Shown piece by piece: positions 38,036 through 50,404 of a DNA stretch of 64,000 nucleotides. The DNA is taken from contig OY720643.1 of NCBI GenBank assembly GCA_963169105.1, positions 21,982,373 to 22,046,372 on the forward strand, written 5' to 3'. The DNA comes from Ceriagrion tenellum. Lineage: Eukaryota > Arthropoda > Insecta > Odonata > Coenagrionidae. The position numbers and the translations under genes were made by a program. The notes beneath the pieces were generated by a model that was not told where the DNA came from, made no database searches, and worked only from the letters and a program-made list of their open reading frames with translations. The first letter of the stretch is position 1. Each line of letters starts with the position of its first letter.

Positions 38036-41000
38036 ATATTTCTCGTCCGGCAAATCATTTCATTCTTTAGATTAAAGAAAGCTCTAGGAAATATATATAT
38101 ATAAACGCTTTATTATGTCAAAACTGAAAATCACAAATATATATTTTTTGAAAAAAGTTTCTCGTCGGGAAAACCATTTTATTCTTCCGATTAAAGAAAG
38201 TAATAGAAAAAATATTCAAACGCTTTTCTTATTCCAAACCTACAAATCTGAATTATATTCCTTTTTTAAATATTTCTCGTCCGGCAAACCGTTTTATTCT
38301 TCCGATTAAAGAATGCTCTAGAAAAAATATTTATCCGTTTTTCTTATTCCATAACTAAAAATAAAAAATATATTTCTGTTGATAAATGTTTCTCGTTCGG
38401 CAAATTATTTTATTCTTCCGATTAAAGAGTGCTCATGGAATAAAATTCAACCGCTTTTCTCATTCCCAACTTATCAATCTGATTTAAATTCCTTTTTTAA
38501 AAAGGTTTCTAGTCCGGCAAACCATTGTATTCTTCCGATTAAAGAGTGCTCTAGGTAAAATACTTAAACGATTTTCTTATTCCAAATCCAAAAATCAGAA
38601 ATATATTTCTTTTGAAAAAAGTTTCTCACCCGACAAAGCATTTTATTATTCCGATTTAAAAGTGCTTAAGGAAAATATTTAAAGCATTTTTTATCCAACA
38701 CTGGAAATCAAAAATATATTTCTTTTGAAAAATTTTTCTCGTCCGGCAACCATTTTATTCTTCCGATTAAAGAGTGCTCTACCAAAAATATTTATCCGCT
38801 TTTCTTATTCCAAAACTGAAAATCAGAAATATATTTCTTTTGAAAATCGTTTCTCGTCCGGCAAACCATTTAATTCTTCCGATTGAAGAGTGCTCTAGGA
38901 AAAACATTTTAAACCTTTTCTTATTCCTAAACTAACAATCAGAAATATATTTCTTTTGAAAAATGTTTCTCGTCCGGTAAACCATTTAATTCTTCCGATT
39001 AAAGGGCGCTCTAGGAAAAAAATTTAACGATATTTTTATTCCAAAACTGAAAATCAGAAATATATTTCTTTTGAAAAATGTTTCTCGTCCAGCAAATTAT
39101 TTCATTCTTTAGATTAAAGAAAGCTCTAGGAAATATATATAAACGCTTTATTATTTCAAAACTGAAAATCAGAAATATATTTTTTTTGAAAAAAGTTTCT
39201 CGTCGGGAAAACCATTTTATTCTTCCGATTAAAGAAAGTAATAGGAAAAATATTCAAACGCTTATCTTATTCCCAGCCTACATTTCTGAATTAATTTCCT
39301 TTTTTAAATATTTCTCGTATGGCAAACCATCTTAATCTTCCGATTAAAGAATGCTTTAGAAAAAATATTTATCCGCTTTTCTTATTCCATAAGTAAAATT
39401 AAAAATATATTACTGTTGATAAATGTTTCTCGTTCGGCAAATTAATTTATTCTTCCGATTAAAGAGTGCTCATGGAATAATATTCAACCGCTTTTCTCAT
39501 TCCCAACTTATCAATCTGATTTAAATTCCTTTTTCAAAAAGGTTTCTAGTCCGGCAGACCATTGTATTCTTCCGATTAAAGAGTGCTCTAGGTAAAATAC
39601 TTAAACGATTTTCTTATTCCAAATCAAAAAACTAGAAATATATTTCTTTTTAAATAAATTTCTCGCCCGGCAAACCATTTTATTATCCCGATTTAAATGT
39701 GCTTAAGGAAAATATTTTAAACCTTTTTTTTCCAACACTGAAAATAAAAAAATATATTTCTTTTGAAGAATGTTTCTCGTCCGGCAAACCTTTTTATTCT
39801 TCCGATTTAAGAGTGTTCTAGCAAAAATATTTATCCGCTTTTCTTATTCCAAAACTGAAAATCAGAAATATATTTCTTTGGAAAATCGTTTCTCGTCCCG
39901 CAAACCATTTTATTCTTCCAAATAAAGAGTGCTCTAGGAAAAACATTAAAAATCTTTTCTTATTCCAAAACTAACAATCAGAAATATATTTCTTTTGAAA
40001 AATGTTTCTCGTCCGGCAAACCATTCAATTCTTCCGATTAAAGGGCGCTCTAGGAAAAATATTTATCCGCTTTTCTTATTCCAAAACTGAAAGTCAGAAA
40101 TATATTTCTTTCGAAAAATGTTTCTCGTCCGGCAAACTATTTAATCTTCCGAATGAAAAGTGCTCTAGGAAAAATATATAAACGCATGTTTTATTCCAAA
40201 ACTGAAAATCAGAAATATATTTCTTTTGAAAAATGATTCTCGTCAGGCAAATCATTTTATTCTTCCAAATAAAGAGTGCTCTAGGAAAAACATTTAAAAC
40301 CTTTTCTTATTCCTAAACTAAAAATCAGAAATATATTTCTTTTGAAAAATGATTCTCGTCAGGAAAATCATTTTATTCTTCCAAATAAAGAGTGCTCTAG
40401 GAAAAATATTTATCCGCTATTCTTATTCCAAAACTAACAATCAGAAATATATTTCTTTTGAAAAATGTTTCTCATCCGGCAAACCATTTATTCTTCCGAT
40501 TAAAGGGCGCTCTAGGAAAAAAATTTAAACGATATTTTAATTCCAAAACTGAAAATCAGATTATATTTCTTTCGATAAATGTTTTTCGTCCAACAAATCA
40601 TTTCATTCTTTAGATTAAAGAAATCTCTAGGAAATATATATAAACGCTTTATTATTTCAAAACTGAAAATCAGAAATATATTTTTTTTGAAAAAAGTTTC
40701 TCTTCGGGAAAACCATTTTATTCTTCCGATTAAAGAAAGTAATAGGAAAATTATTCAAATACTTTTCTTATTCCCAGCCTACAAATCTGAATTATATTCC
40801 ATTTCATCAAATATTTCTCGTCTGGCAAACCATTTTATTCTTCCGATTGAAGAATGCTCTAGAAAAAATATTTATCCGCTTTTCTTATTTCATAACTAAA
40901 AATAAAAAATATATTTCTGTTGATAAATATTTCTCGTTAGGCAAATTATTTTATTCTTCCGATTAAAGAGTGCTCATGGAATAATATTCAACCGTTTTTC

Positions 41001-44000
41001 TCATTCCCAATTTATCAATCTGAATTAAATTCCTTTTTTAAAAAGGTTTCTAGTCCGGCAGACCATTGTATTCTTCCGATTAAAGAGTGCTCTAGGTAAA
41101 ATACTTAAACGATTTTCTTATTCCAAATAAAAAACCAGAAATATATATTTCTTTTGAAAATCGGTTCTCGTCCGGCAAACCATTTAATTCTTCCGATTGA
41201 AGAGTGCTCTAGGAATAACATTTTAAACCTTTTCTTATTCCTAAACTAACAATCAGAAATATATTTCTTTTGAAAAATGTTTCTCGTCCGGTAAACCATT
41301 TAATTCTTCCGATTAAAGGGCGCTCTAGGAAAAAAATTTAAACGATATTTTAATTCCAAAACTGAAAATCAGAAATATATTTCTTTTGAAAAATGTTTCT
41401 CGTCCAGCAAATTATTTCATTCTTTAGATTAAACAAAGCTCTAGGAAATATATATAAACGCTTTATTATTTCAAAACTGAAAATCAGAAATATATTTTTT
41501 TTGATAAAAGTTTCTCGTCGGGAAAACCATTTTATTCTTCCGATTAAAGAAAGTAATAGGAAAAATATTCAAACGCTTTTCTTATTACCAGCCTACAAAT
41601 CTGAATTAATTTCCTTTTTTAAATATTTCTCGTCCGGCAAACCATTTTATTCTTCCGATTAAAGAATGCTCTAGAAAAAATATTTATCCGCTTTTCTATT
41701 TCCATAAGTAAAATTAAAAATATATTACTGTTGATAAATGTTTCTCGTTCGGCCAATTATTTTATTCTTCCGATTAAAGAGTGCTCATGGAATAAATTCC
41801 AACCGCTTTTCTCATTCCCAACTTATCAATCCGATTTAAATTCCTTTTTTAAAAAGGTTTCTAGTCCGGCAGACCATTGTATTCTTCCGATTAAAGAGTG
41901 CTCTAGGTAAAATACTTAAACGATTTTCTTATTCCAAATCAAAAAACCAGAAATATATTTCTTTTTAAAAAAATTTCTCGCCCGGCAAACCATTTTATTA
42001 TCCCGATTTAAATGTGCTTAAGGAAAATATTTTAAACCTTTTTTTTCAAACACTGAAAATCAGAAATATATTTCTTTTGAAGAATGTTTCTCGTCCGGCA
42101 AACCTTTTTATTCTTCCGATTAAAGAGTGCTCTAGCAAAAATATTTATCCGCTTTTCTTATTCCAAAACTGAAAATCAGAAATATATTTCTTTGGAAAAT
42201 CGTTTCTCGTCCCGCAAACCATTTTATTCTTCCGATTGAAGAGTGCTCTAGGAAAAACATTAAAAATCTTTTCTTATTCCAAAACTAACAATCAGAAATA
42301 TATTTCTTTTGAAAAATGTTTCTCGTCCGGCAAACCATTTAATTCTTCCGAGTAAAGGGCGCTCTAGGAAAAATATTTATCCGCTTTTCTTATTCCAAAA
42401 CTGAAAATCAGAAATATATTTCTTTCGAAAAATTTTTCTCGTCGGGAAACTATTTTATTCTTCTGAATAAAAAGTGCTCTAGGAAAAATATATAAACGCA
42501 TTTTTTATTCCAAAACTGAAAATCAGAAATATATTTCTTTTGAAAAATGTTTCTCGTCCGGCAAACCATTTTATTCTTCCGATTAAAGAGTGCTCTAGGA
42601 AAAATATTTATCCACTTTTCTTATTCCAAAACAAAAAATCAGAAATAATATTCTTTTAAAAAATGTTTCTCGTCCGGCAAACCATTTAATTCTTCCGATT
42701 AAAGGGCGCTCGAGGAAAAAAATTTAAACGCTATTCTTATTCAAAAACTGATAATCAGAAATATATTTCTTTTGAAAAATGTTTCTCGTCCAGCAAATCA
42801 TTTCATTCTTTAGATTAAAGAAAGCTCTAGGAAATATATATAAACGCTTTATTATTTCAAAACTGAAAATCAGAAATATATTTTTTTTGAAAAAAGTTTC
42901 TCGTCGGGAAAACCATTTTATTCTTCCGATTAAAGAAAGTAATAGGAAAAATATTCAAACGCTTTCTTATTCCCAGCCTACAAATCTGAATTATATTCCT
43001 TTTTTTTTTAATGTTTCTCGTCCGGCAAACCATTTTATTCTTCCGATTAAAGAGTGCCCTGGGAAAAATATTTATCCACTTTTCTTATTACAAAAAAAAA
43101 TTAGAAATATAATTCGTTTAAAAAATGTTTCTCGTCCGGCAAACAATTTTATTCTTCCGATTAAAGAGTGCTCTAGCAAAAATATTTATCCGCTTTTCTT
43201 ATTCCAAAACTGAAAATCAGAAATATATTTCTTTGGAAAATCGTTTCTCGTCCCGCAAACCATTTTATTCTTCCAAATGAAGAGAGCTCTAAAAAAAACT
43301 TTTAAAATCTTTCCTTATTACAAAACTAACAATCAGAAATATATTTCTTTTGAAAAATGTTTCTCGTCCGGCAAACCATTTAATTCTTCCGATTAAAGGG
43401 CGCTCTAGGAAAAATATTTATCCGCTTTTCTTATTCCAAAACTGAAAATCAGAAATATATTTCTTTCGAAAAATGTTTCTCGTCCGGCAAACTATTTAAT
43501 CTTCCGAATAAAAAGTGCTCTAGGAAAAATATATAAACGCATTTTTTATTCCAAAACTGAAAATCAGAAATATATTTCTTTTGAAAAATGATTCTCGTCA
43601 GGCAAATCATTTTATTCTTCCAAATAAAGAGTACTCTAGGAAAAATATTTATCCGCTTTTCTTAGTCCATAACTAACAATCAGAAATATATTTCTGTTGA
43701 AAAATATTTCTCGTACGGCAAAATCATTTTATTCTTCCGATTAAAAAGTGCTCTAGGAAAATTATTTATCCGCTTTTCTTATTCCAAAACTAACAATGAG
43801 AAATATATTTCTTTTGAAAAATGTTTCTCGTCCGGCAAACCATATAATTCTTCCGATTAAAGGGCGCTCTAAGAAAAAAATTTAAACGCTTGTCTTATTC
43901 CAAAACTGAAAATCAGAAATATATTTCTTTTGAAAAATGTTTCTCGTCCAGCAAATCATTTCATTCTTTAGATTAAAGAAAGCTCTAGGAAATATATATA

Positions 44001-47000
44001 TAAACGCTTTATTATTTTAAAACTGAAAATCAGAAATATATATTTTTTGAAAAAAGTTTCTCGTCGGGAAAACCATTTTATTCTTCCGATTAAAGAAAGT
44101 AATAGGAAAAATATTCAAACTCTTTCTTATTCCCAGCGTACAAATCTGAATTATATTACTTTTTTTAAATATTTTTCGTCCGGCAAACCATTTTATTCTT
44201 CCGATTAAAGAGTGCTCTAGGAAAAATATTTATCCGCTTTTCTTATTCCAAAACTGAAAATCCGAAATATATTTCTTTTGAAAAATGTTTCTCGTCCGGC
44301 AAACCTATTTATTCTTCCGATAAAAAGTGCTCTAAGAAAAATATATAAACGCAATTTTTATTCCAAAACTGAAAAACAAAAATATATTTCTTTTGAAAAA
44401 TGTTTCTCGTCCGGAAAACCATTTTATTCTTCCGATTAAAGATTGCTCTAGGAAAAATATTTATCCGCTTTTCTTAGTCCAAAACTTACAATAAGAAATA
44501 TATTTCTTTTGAAAAATGTTTCTCGTCCGGCAAAACCATTTTATTCTTCCGATTAAATTGTGCCCAAGGAAAATTATTTATCCGCTTTTCTTATTCCAAA
44601 ACTAAGAATCAGAAATATATTTCTTTTGAAAAATGTTTCTCGTCCGGCAAACCATTTAATTCCTTCGATTAAAGGGCGCTATAGGAAAAAAATTTATACG
44701 ATATTTTTATTCCAAAACTGAAAATCAGAAATATATTTCTTTTGAAAAATGTTCCTCGTCCAGCAAATCATTTCATTTTTTAGATTACGGAAAGCTCTAG
44801 GAAATATATATATAAACGCCTTGTTATTTCCAAATTGAAAATCAGAAATATTTTTTTTGAAAAGAGTTTCTCGTCGGGAAAACCATTTTATTCTTCCGTT
44901 TAAAAAAAGTAATTGGAAAAATATTCATTTGCTTTTCTTATTCCCAGCCTACAAATCTGAATTATATTCCTTTTTTTTAAATATTTTTTGTCCGGAAAAC
45001 CATTTTATTCTTCCGATTAAAGAATGCTCTAGAAAAAATATTTATCCGCTTTCCTTATTCCATAACTAAAAATAAAAAATATATTTCTGTTGATAAATGT
45101 TTCTCGAACGGCAAATTATTTTATTCTTCCGATTAAAGAGTGCTCATGGAATATATATCAACCGCTTTTCTCATTCCCAACTTATCAATCTGAATTAAAT
45201 TCCTTTTTTAAAAAGGTTTCTAGTCCGGCAAACCATTGTGTTCTTCCGATTAAAGAGTGCTCTAGGAAAAATACTTAAACGATTTTCTTATTCCAAATCC
45301 AAAAATCAGAAATATATTTCTTTTGAAAAAGTTTCTCGTCCGGCAAACCATTTTATTCTTCCGATTAAAGAGTGCTCTAGCAAAAATATTTATCCGCTTT
45401 TCTTATTCCAAAACTGAAAATCAGAAAAATATTTCTTTTGAAAATCGTTTCTCGTCCGGCAAACCATATAATTCTTCCGATTGAAGAGTGCTCTAGGAAA
45501 AACATTTTAAACCTTTTCTTATTCCTAAACTAGCGATCAGAAATATATTTCTTTTGAAAAATGTTTCTCGTCCGGTAAACTATTTAATTCTTCCGATTAA
45601 AGGGCGCTCTAGGAAAAAAATTTAAACGATATTTTTACTCCAAAACTGAAAATCAGAAATATATTTCTTTTGAAAAAAGTTTCTCGTCGGGAAAACCATT
45701 TTATTCTTCCGAGTAAAGAAAGTAATAGGAAAAATATTCAAACGCTTTTCTTATTCCCAGCCTACAAATCTGAATTATATTCCCTTTTTTAAATATTTCT
45801 CGTCCGGCAAACCATTTTATACTTCCGATTAAAGAATGCTCTAGAAAAAATATTTATCCGCTTTTCTTATACCATAACTAAAAATAAAAAATATATTTCT
45901 GTTGATAAATGTTTCTCGTTCGGCAAATTATTTTATTTTTCCGATTGAAGAGTGCTCATGGAATAATATTCAACCGCTTTTCTCATTCCCAACTTATCAA
46001 TCTGATTTAAATTCCTTTTTTAAAAAGGTTTCTAGTCCGGCAAATTATTGTATTCTTCCGATTAAAGAGTGCTCTAGGTAAAATACTTAAACGATTTTCT
46101 TATTCCAAATCCAAAAATCAGAAATATATTTCTTTTGAAAATAGTTTCTCGCCCGGCAAACCATTTTATTATCCCGATTTAAAAGTGCTTAAGGAAAATA
46201 TTTTAAAGCTTTTTTTATCCAACACTGAAAATCAGAAATATATTTCTTTTGAAGAATGTTTCTCGTCCGGCAAACTATTTTATTCTTCCGAATAAAGAGT
46301 GCTCTTGCAAATATATTTATCCGCTTTTCTTATTCCAAAACTGAAAATCAGAAATATATTTCTTTGGAAAATCGTTTCTCGTCCGGTAAACCATTTTATT
46401 CTTCCGATTGAAGAGAGCTATAGGAAAAACATTTAAAATCTTCTCTTATTCCAAAACTAAAAATCAGAAATATATTTCTTTTGAAAAATGATTCTCGTCC
46501 GGAACACAATTTTATTCTTCCGATTAAAGATTGCTATAGAAAAAATATTTATCCGCTTTTTTAGTCCAATACTAACAATCAGAAATATATTTCTTTTGAA
46601 AAATGTTTCTCGTCCGGCAATCCATTTAATTCTTCCGATTAAAGGGCGCTCTAGGAAAAAAATTTAAACGCTATTCTTATTCCAAAACTGATAATCAGAA
46701 ATATATTTCTTTTGAAAAATGTTTCTCGTCCAGCAAATCATTTCATTCTTTAGATTAAAGAAAGCTCTAGGAAATATATATAAATGCTTTATTATTTCAA
46801 AACAGAAAATCAGAAATATATTTTTTTTGAAAAAAGTTTCTCGTTGGGAAAACCATTTAATTCTTCCGATTAAAGAATGTAATAGGAAAAATATTCAAAC
46901 GCTTTCTTATTTCCAGCCTACAAATCTGAATTATATTCCTTTTTTTAAAATATTTCTCGTCCGGCAAACCATTTTATTCCTCCGATTAAAGAGTGCTCTA

Positions 47001-47167
47001 GGAAAAATATTTATCCACTTTTCTTATTCCAAAACAAAAAATCAGAAATATAATTCTTTTAAAAAATGTTTCTCGTCCGGCAAACAATTTTATTCTTCCG
47101 ATTAAGGAGTGTTCTAGGAAAAATATTTAATAACATTTTTTATTCCAAAACTGAAAATCAGAAATAT

Positions 47168-47171
47168 ATTT
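47168..47171 (+). repeat. Target site duplication ATTT, copy 1 left
   Basis: ATTT precedes GGGTCATTCC at the left end and follows GGAATGACCC at 51,228-51,231 at the right end. Removing the element and one ATTT restores the satellite reading GAAATATATTTCTTTTGA. Confidence 0.9.
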
Positions 47172-48004
47172 GGGTCATTCCACCACAATTCGACCAGAAA
47201 ATTGGTAAAATTGACCCTTGAGGTAACCGATTTCGACCAAATTTGGCAAATCGTCTTCATTTGATTACGAAATGAAAACTCTAAAGCCATTTTGTAATCC
47301 ATGCAACGGTTTACGAGATATTGCAATGTTGTAAAACAAGAATTTTACAAAAGCGTCGTCGCATTTGACGGCATATCTCCGGAAATAAGGAAGATAAAAA
47401 TGCATGCAATGACTTATTTTAAAGGTATGAAATTAAGAAAGATAATTAATGGATTATTACATAAAATTTAAACAATTAAATAAAGTTTATAACAAATTCA
47501 AATGTTCAAATCGATTTTTGACGATGTAGCTATGCCTTCGATTTTCCTCATTTTTTTATATGTTGTAGATACAACCCTCGTCTACAAGTTAAAAAAATTT
47601 GGTAGGGGTAATATTTCATTTAAGAAAGAAAAAAATTTTTTAGTGAAGGCGTAACGCCGGTCTCCCGCCGCGGCGGCGTCCGGCTCTCGCGCCGAACGTT
47701 CAGTAGTCGGTTCTCCAGATCTCATCAGCGCGCTTCCTTTTCCATCTTCTTTTCACCAATTTTAACTGCATGCCGACCCTTTGATTCCCTTTACCCATGT
47801 CATTCGCTATTTGCTTCCCACTGAAGTGACCGTCGCTTTAGAATCTAGGATTAGCGACAGCATGCTTAACAGCGGGGGCGACCATGGGCCCACCAGCGTC
47901 TGTGCTCGTAGAACAATAGACAAACCTCGCCCCGTCTTAGACCTCCAATGCTACTTTCCTCTCTTCCCCTATCTCATTCTCCTCACATACCCTTTATTTT
48001 GTTC
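47172..48004 (+). repeat. Left terminal inverted repeat, copy 1
   Basis: It matches the reverse complement of 50,405-51,227 almost throughout. The main difference is a replaced stretch after CGACCAG (about 47,198-47,223), which makes the left arm about 10 bp longer. It contains a GC-rich palindromic core (47,651-47,702) and a 76-codon frame (47,781-48,011) of unknown meaning, present in both arms. Confidence 0.93.
47651..47702. other. GC-rich palindromic core within TIR
   Basis: Contains CCGCCGCGGCGG, a perfect palindrome, among CG-rich sequence in an otherwise AT-rich arm. Because it lies in both arms it occurs four times in the window. It may be the element's promoter or a transposase-binding region; neither role can be shown here. 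Confidence 0.6.
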
Positions 48005-50145
48005 CTCCTAGTCCGTCACTCGGGCACTTTCTTTGAAATGTTTTAATAGAAATGCCATTCAGCATTACCGTCGATATCTTCTTAGTGATGCAACTGCTTC
48101 ATCATGTTGTTGCGGTTCTTATATTGAGCCACAGCACCATCGGAATAGTAAATTATTCTACTTAAATAATGTACTCTTCTTCGAAGAAAAGTTATCAGTT
48201 TCGCTTGAAAGGTATAGAATGCACTCACGTTATGTTCCATACAGTCTGAAATAATAACCAAATTGAAAGGTGCGACTTTATCGCAGGTATTTCTGCTGTA
48301 ACACGCAAATGGATGTACTGTAGTCTGAGCGTTACACCAATGGGCCCCTTGTACAGCATCTTGGTGAAGAAAAGAATAATTCTCAGACAAATCGGCCACA
48401 ACGACAACTTTACGCAATTTCTGATTGTCACTGACATTTTTAATAAAATATAGTTTGCATGCAAGCGATGTAGTCATGCCTTCTTACTTTGGTGGTATTC
48501 TCAGCGAAAGCCTCACAAATAATATTTACGTCCTTGACCTGTGTGGTTAACGCAAAATGATTTTCCTGAGTCCATTGCTTGACACGAACCTCATCCGTAC
48601 TTTTTTCCCTGATGTACTCTGAAATAATTTCTGTCATTCAGTCTCTACTCCCACATTTTCTGACGACATCATCACCGTTTTTGCCCTCTTCTCGTGGCAG
48701 TTTCTGGGTACTCACTCATGATGCACATTTCTAACGGAGGGCGACAGAGTGAGAATTCCAGGCAATCCCGATAAGTTTAGAAAATTTTTTCTCCGTTATC
48801 CGAATTTATTTTCCCTAATCCAGCCCCGAGGTATTGTAACTTGTAATTCTGGTGGATCATGCAGACACATATGGTGTGAGTGCCAGGTTCACCAGCCAAC
48901 ACGCACTCAGGAGGCTTCAAATCTGCAAATTTGGAGAAACCAATCTTTAAATTAGGATTTCTCTCTTAAAAAAGCTTCATAGGCTTCCCTCAAATTGCAA
49001 AGAATTAACCTTTTCTGCTTTACTACGCTCACATTTCCCTCCTTTACACTCTTACACTCTTTTTGCCCGCCATTTCTCTACTAATATCTGGTTCACGGCA
49101 GAACTCAATCAGTTTCAGTTTAGTGTCATTTGAGAGGTATTTGTTTCGTCTCGCGTTCGAAGAGCACAGAATTCCTTACTCAGATACGTATTTTTTCGTC
49201 TTTTTGACCAAATACGTCGATGTTTGAAACTCCTGCTTTATCTTTGAAACACTCCAAGATTTAGGTAGGACAGATAGGATTAAAAATTTTTCACTCATTT
49301 TCGTAGCGTTTAGGAACTTATCCTTCAGCTTCATAATCATTTCCTTGCCATCTTGGTGGAAGTGATCTTCTTGTTCAGGAATATCTTTTTGAATATTCAT
49401 CTCCCCACCAGTAACCTTTTGAAGAGATAATCTCAAAGCAGCGGTTGCCACTTTTAATTTCTTCGTCAGATATTTGCTTGTCCTCTGCAATTTCTTTTTG
49501 TTGTTACAGGTGTTTGATCCATGGATTTTAACGTCTTGTTCAGTTTTCCCAAGCGAATTTCTTTTCCTGGAATGTACTGACATCCATTGGTTTCATCAGT
49601 CCCGCTATCTTTCATAGAACTAACTGATGACTCTGACTAAGATCCTTGAGATTTAATAGCGAATGTAGCACTGGTTGAAGGTCCTTCTGCACCATAAACC
49701 CAACTCTGGTAATCGTCATTTGTGGCGACCTCTGACTGACTTTCTGGCTCATCTTGAGAGCAACCTGGATTGTTCTTTTTTTTGGCAACATTTTCTGGCT
49801 TGTAGAATTTTTTAACACCCACTTTACATTGAACACAGAGCATCTACCCTCTATTACAACAGGCACTGTGTCATGGTAGAAATTGTGGAACTCGCTTGTT
49901 ATTGTCCATAAATTAATCAAGCGAATGTTTCTATGCAAATTCAAGGGATTGCAGCACCGCTCTTGACAAACCTCCTAGAAGAGTAAATAATCCTTACAAT
50001 GACGGTTGCACACACTGAGTACAGCATCCACACCACTTCTCAATTCGATCAGCTCAATTTCACGAGTAGAATAGCTGCGGAGACTCCTCAATACTGTTAC
50101 ACTCGAACATTTCTGGTTTAAAGCATCACCAACTGAACATATCAT
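48005..50145 (-). pseudogene. Transposase relic, copy 1 (frameshifted, C-terminus missing)
   Basis: Reading right to left, pieces of one transposase appear in changing frames. They are: a likely start at 50,145 (MICSVGDALNQKCSSV); an in-frame TAG at 49,975-49,977; CCNPLNLH (49,933-49,956); LCVQCKVGVKKF near 49,840 after a frameshift; LPKSWSVSKIKQEF near 49,250; ISREMAGKK near 49,070; a leucine-rich NLREAYEAFL piece; KIGFSKFADLKPPECVLAG (about 48,890-48,950) and CVCMIHQNYKL; then VVVADLSENYSF and QDAVQGAHW near 48,390; YYSDGAVAQYKN near 48,130; and AEWHF (48,046-48,063). The two aspartate motifs and the late glutamate fit a DDE-type nuclease, and the cysteine-rich N-terminus fits zinc-binding DNA recognition. 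At least six frameshifts or stops are present. The reading stops at SDGLGG, exactly where the terminal repeat begins, so the C-terminus is lost. I know this protein type from arthropod and other invertebrate genomes; its superfamily is uncertain. Confidence 0.85.
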
Positions 50146-50404
50146 AATCAACCATTGCAGACCAAGAAATGTTTACTCGCACTGAAACACGCGCTCTCTA
50201 CAAATGATACCGAGGAGAGTTTTGAAACGTCACTGACGGAGGATGGACGGCAACTGACGAATTGCTTAAAATGCGATAGTTAGTGAGGGAAAAGAAGTCA
50301 TGGTCTCTTCGCATTTACCGTTGTTTTTTTATCAGGGGTTAATATGCGAATGAGTGAGGGTGGGCGAAGGCTACTGGGCGCAATGGTTGTAAAAATGTTT
50401 CTCA

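Larger units (their letters stand above)
16213..47171 (+). repeat. Main satellite block, plus orientation, about 267 monomers, higher-order structured
   Basis: Direct tandem repeat of about 116 bp; successive TTATTCC landmarks at 16,367 and 16,483 give the period. Each unit has the core GTTTCTCGTCCGGCAAACCA, TTCTTCCGATTAAAGAGTGC, TCTAGGAAAAATATTTATCC, and the perfect palindrome AGAAATATATTTCT. Variants recur in a fixed order: CCAGCAAATCATTTC with TTTAGATT, then CGTCGGGAAAACC, then a CCATAAGTAAAATT unit, then CGTTCGGCAAATTA, then CTAGTCCGGCAGACC, then CGCCCGGC with TTATCCCGATTTAA, and so on. Because 116 is not a multiple of 3, long stop-poor readings arise in several frames. All the open frames of 60-144 codons in this block are such by-products and not genes. 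Confidence 0.95.

Noticed and set aside
16865..47105. Many plus-strand frames of 60-144 codons with similar proteins (MFLVQQIISFFRLKK type)
   Set aside because: They are translations of the 116-bp satellite. The unit length is not a multiple of three, so neighbouring monomers are read in different frames; starts and stops shift with each monomer and no codon-level constraint is visible.
48033..48254. Plus-strand 73-codon frame inside the transposon, repeated at 59,570-59,791
   Set aside because: Antisense to the recognisable transposase core motifs on the minus strand.
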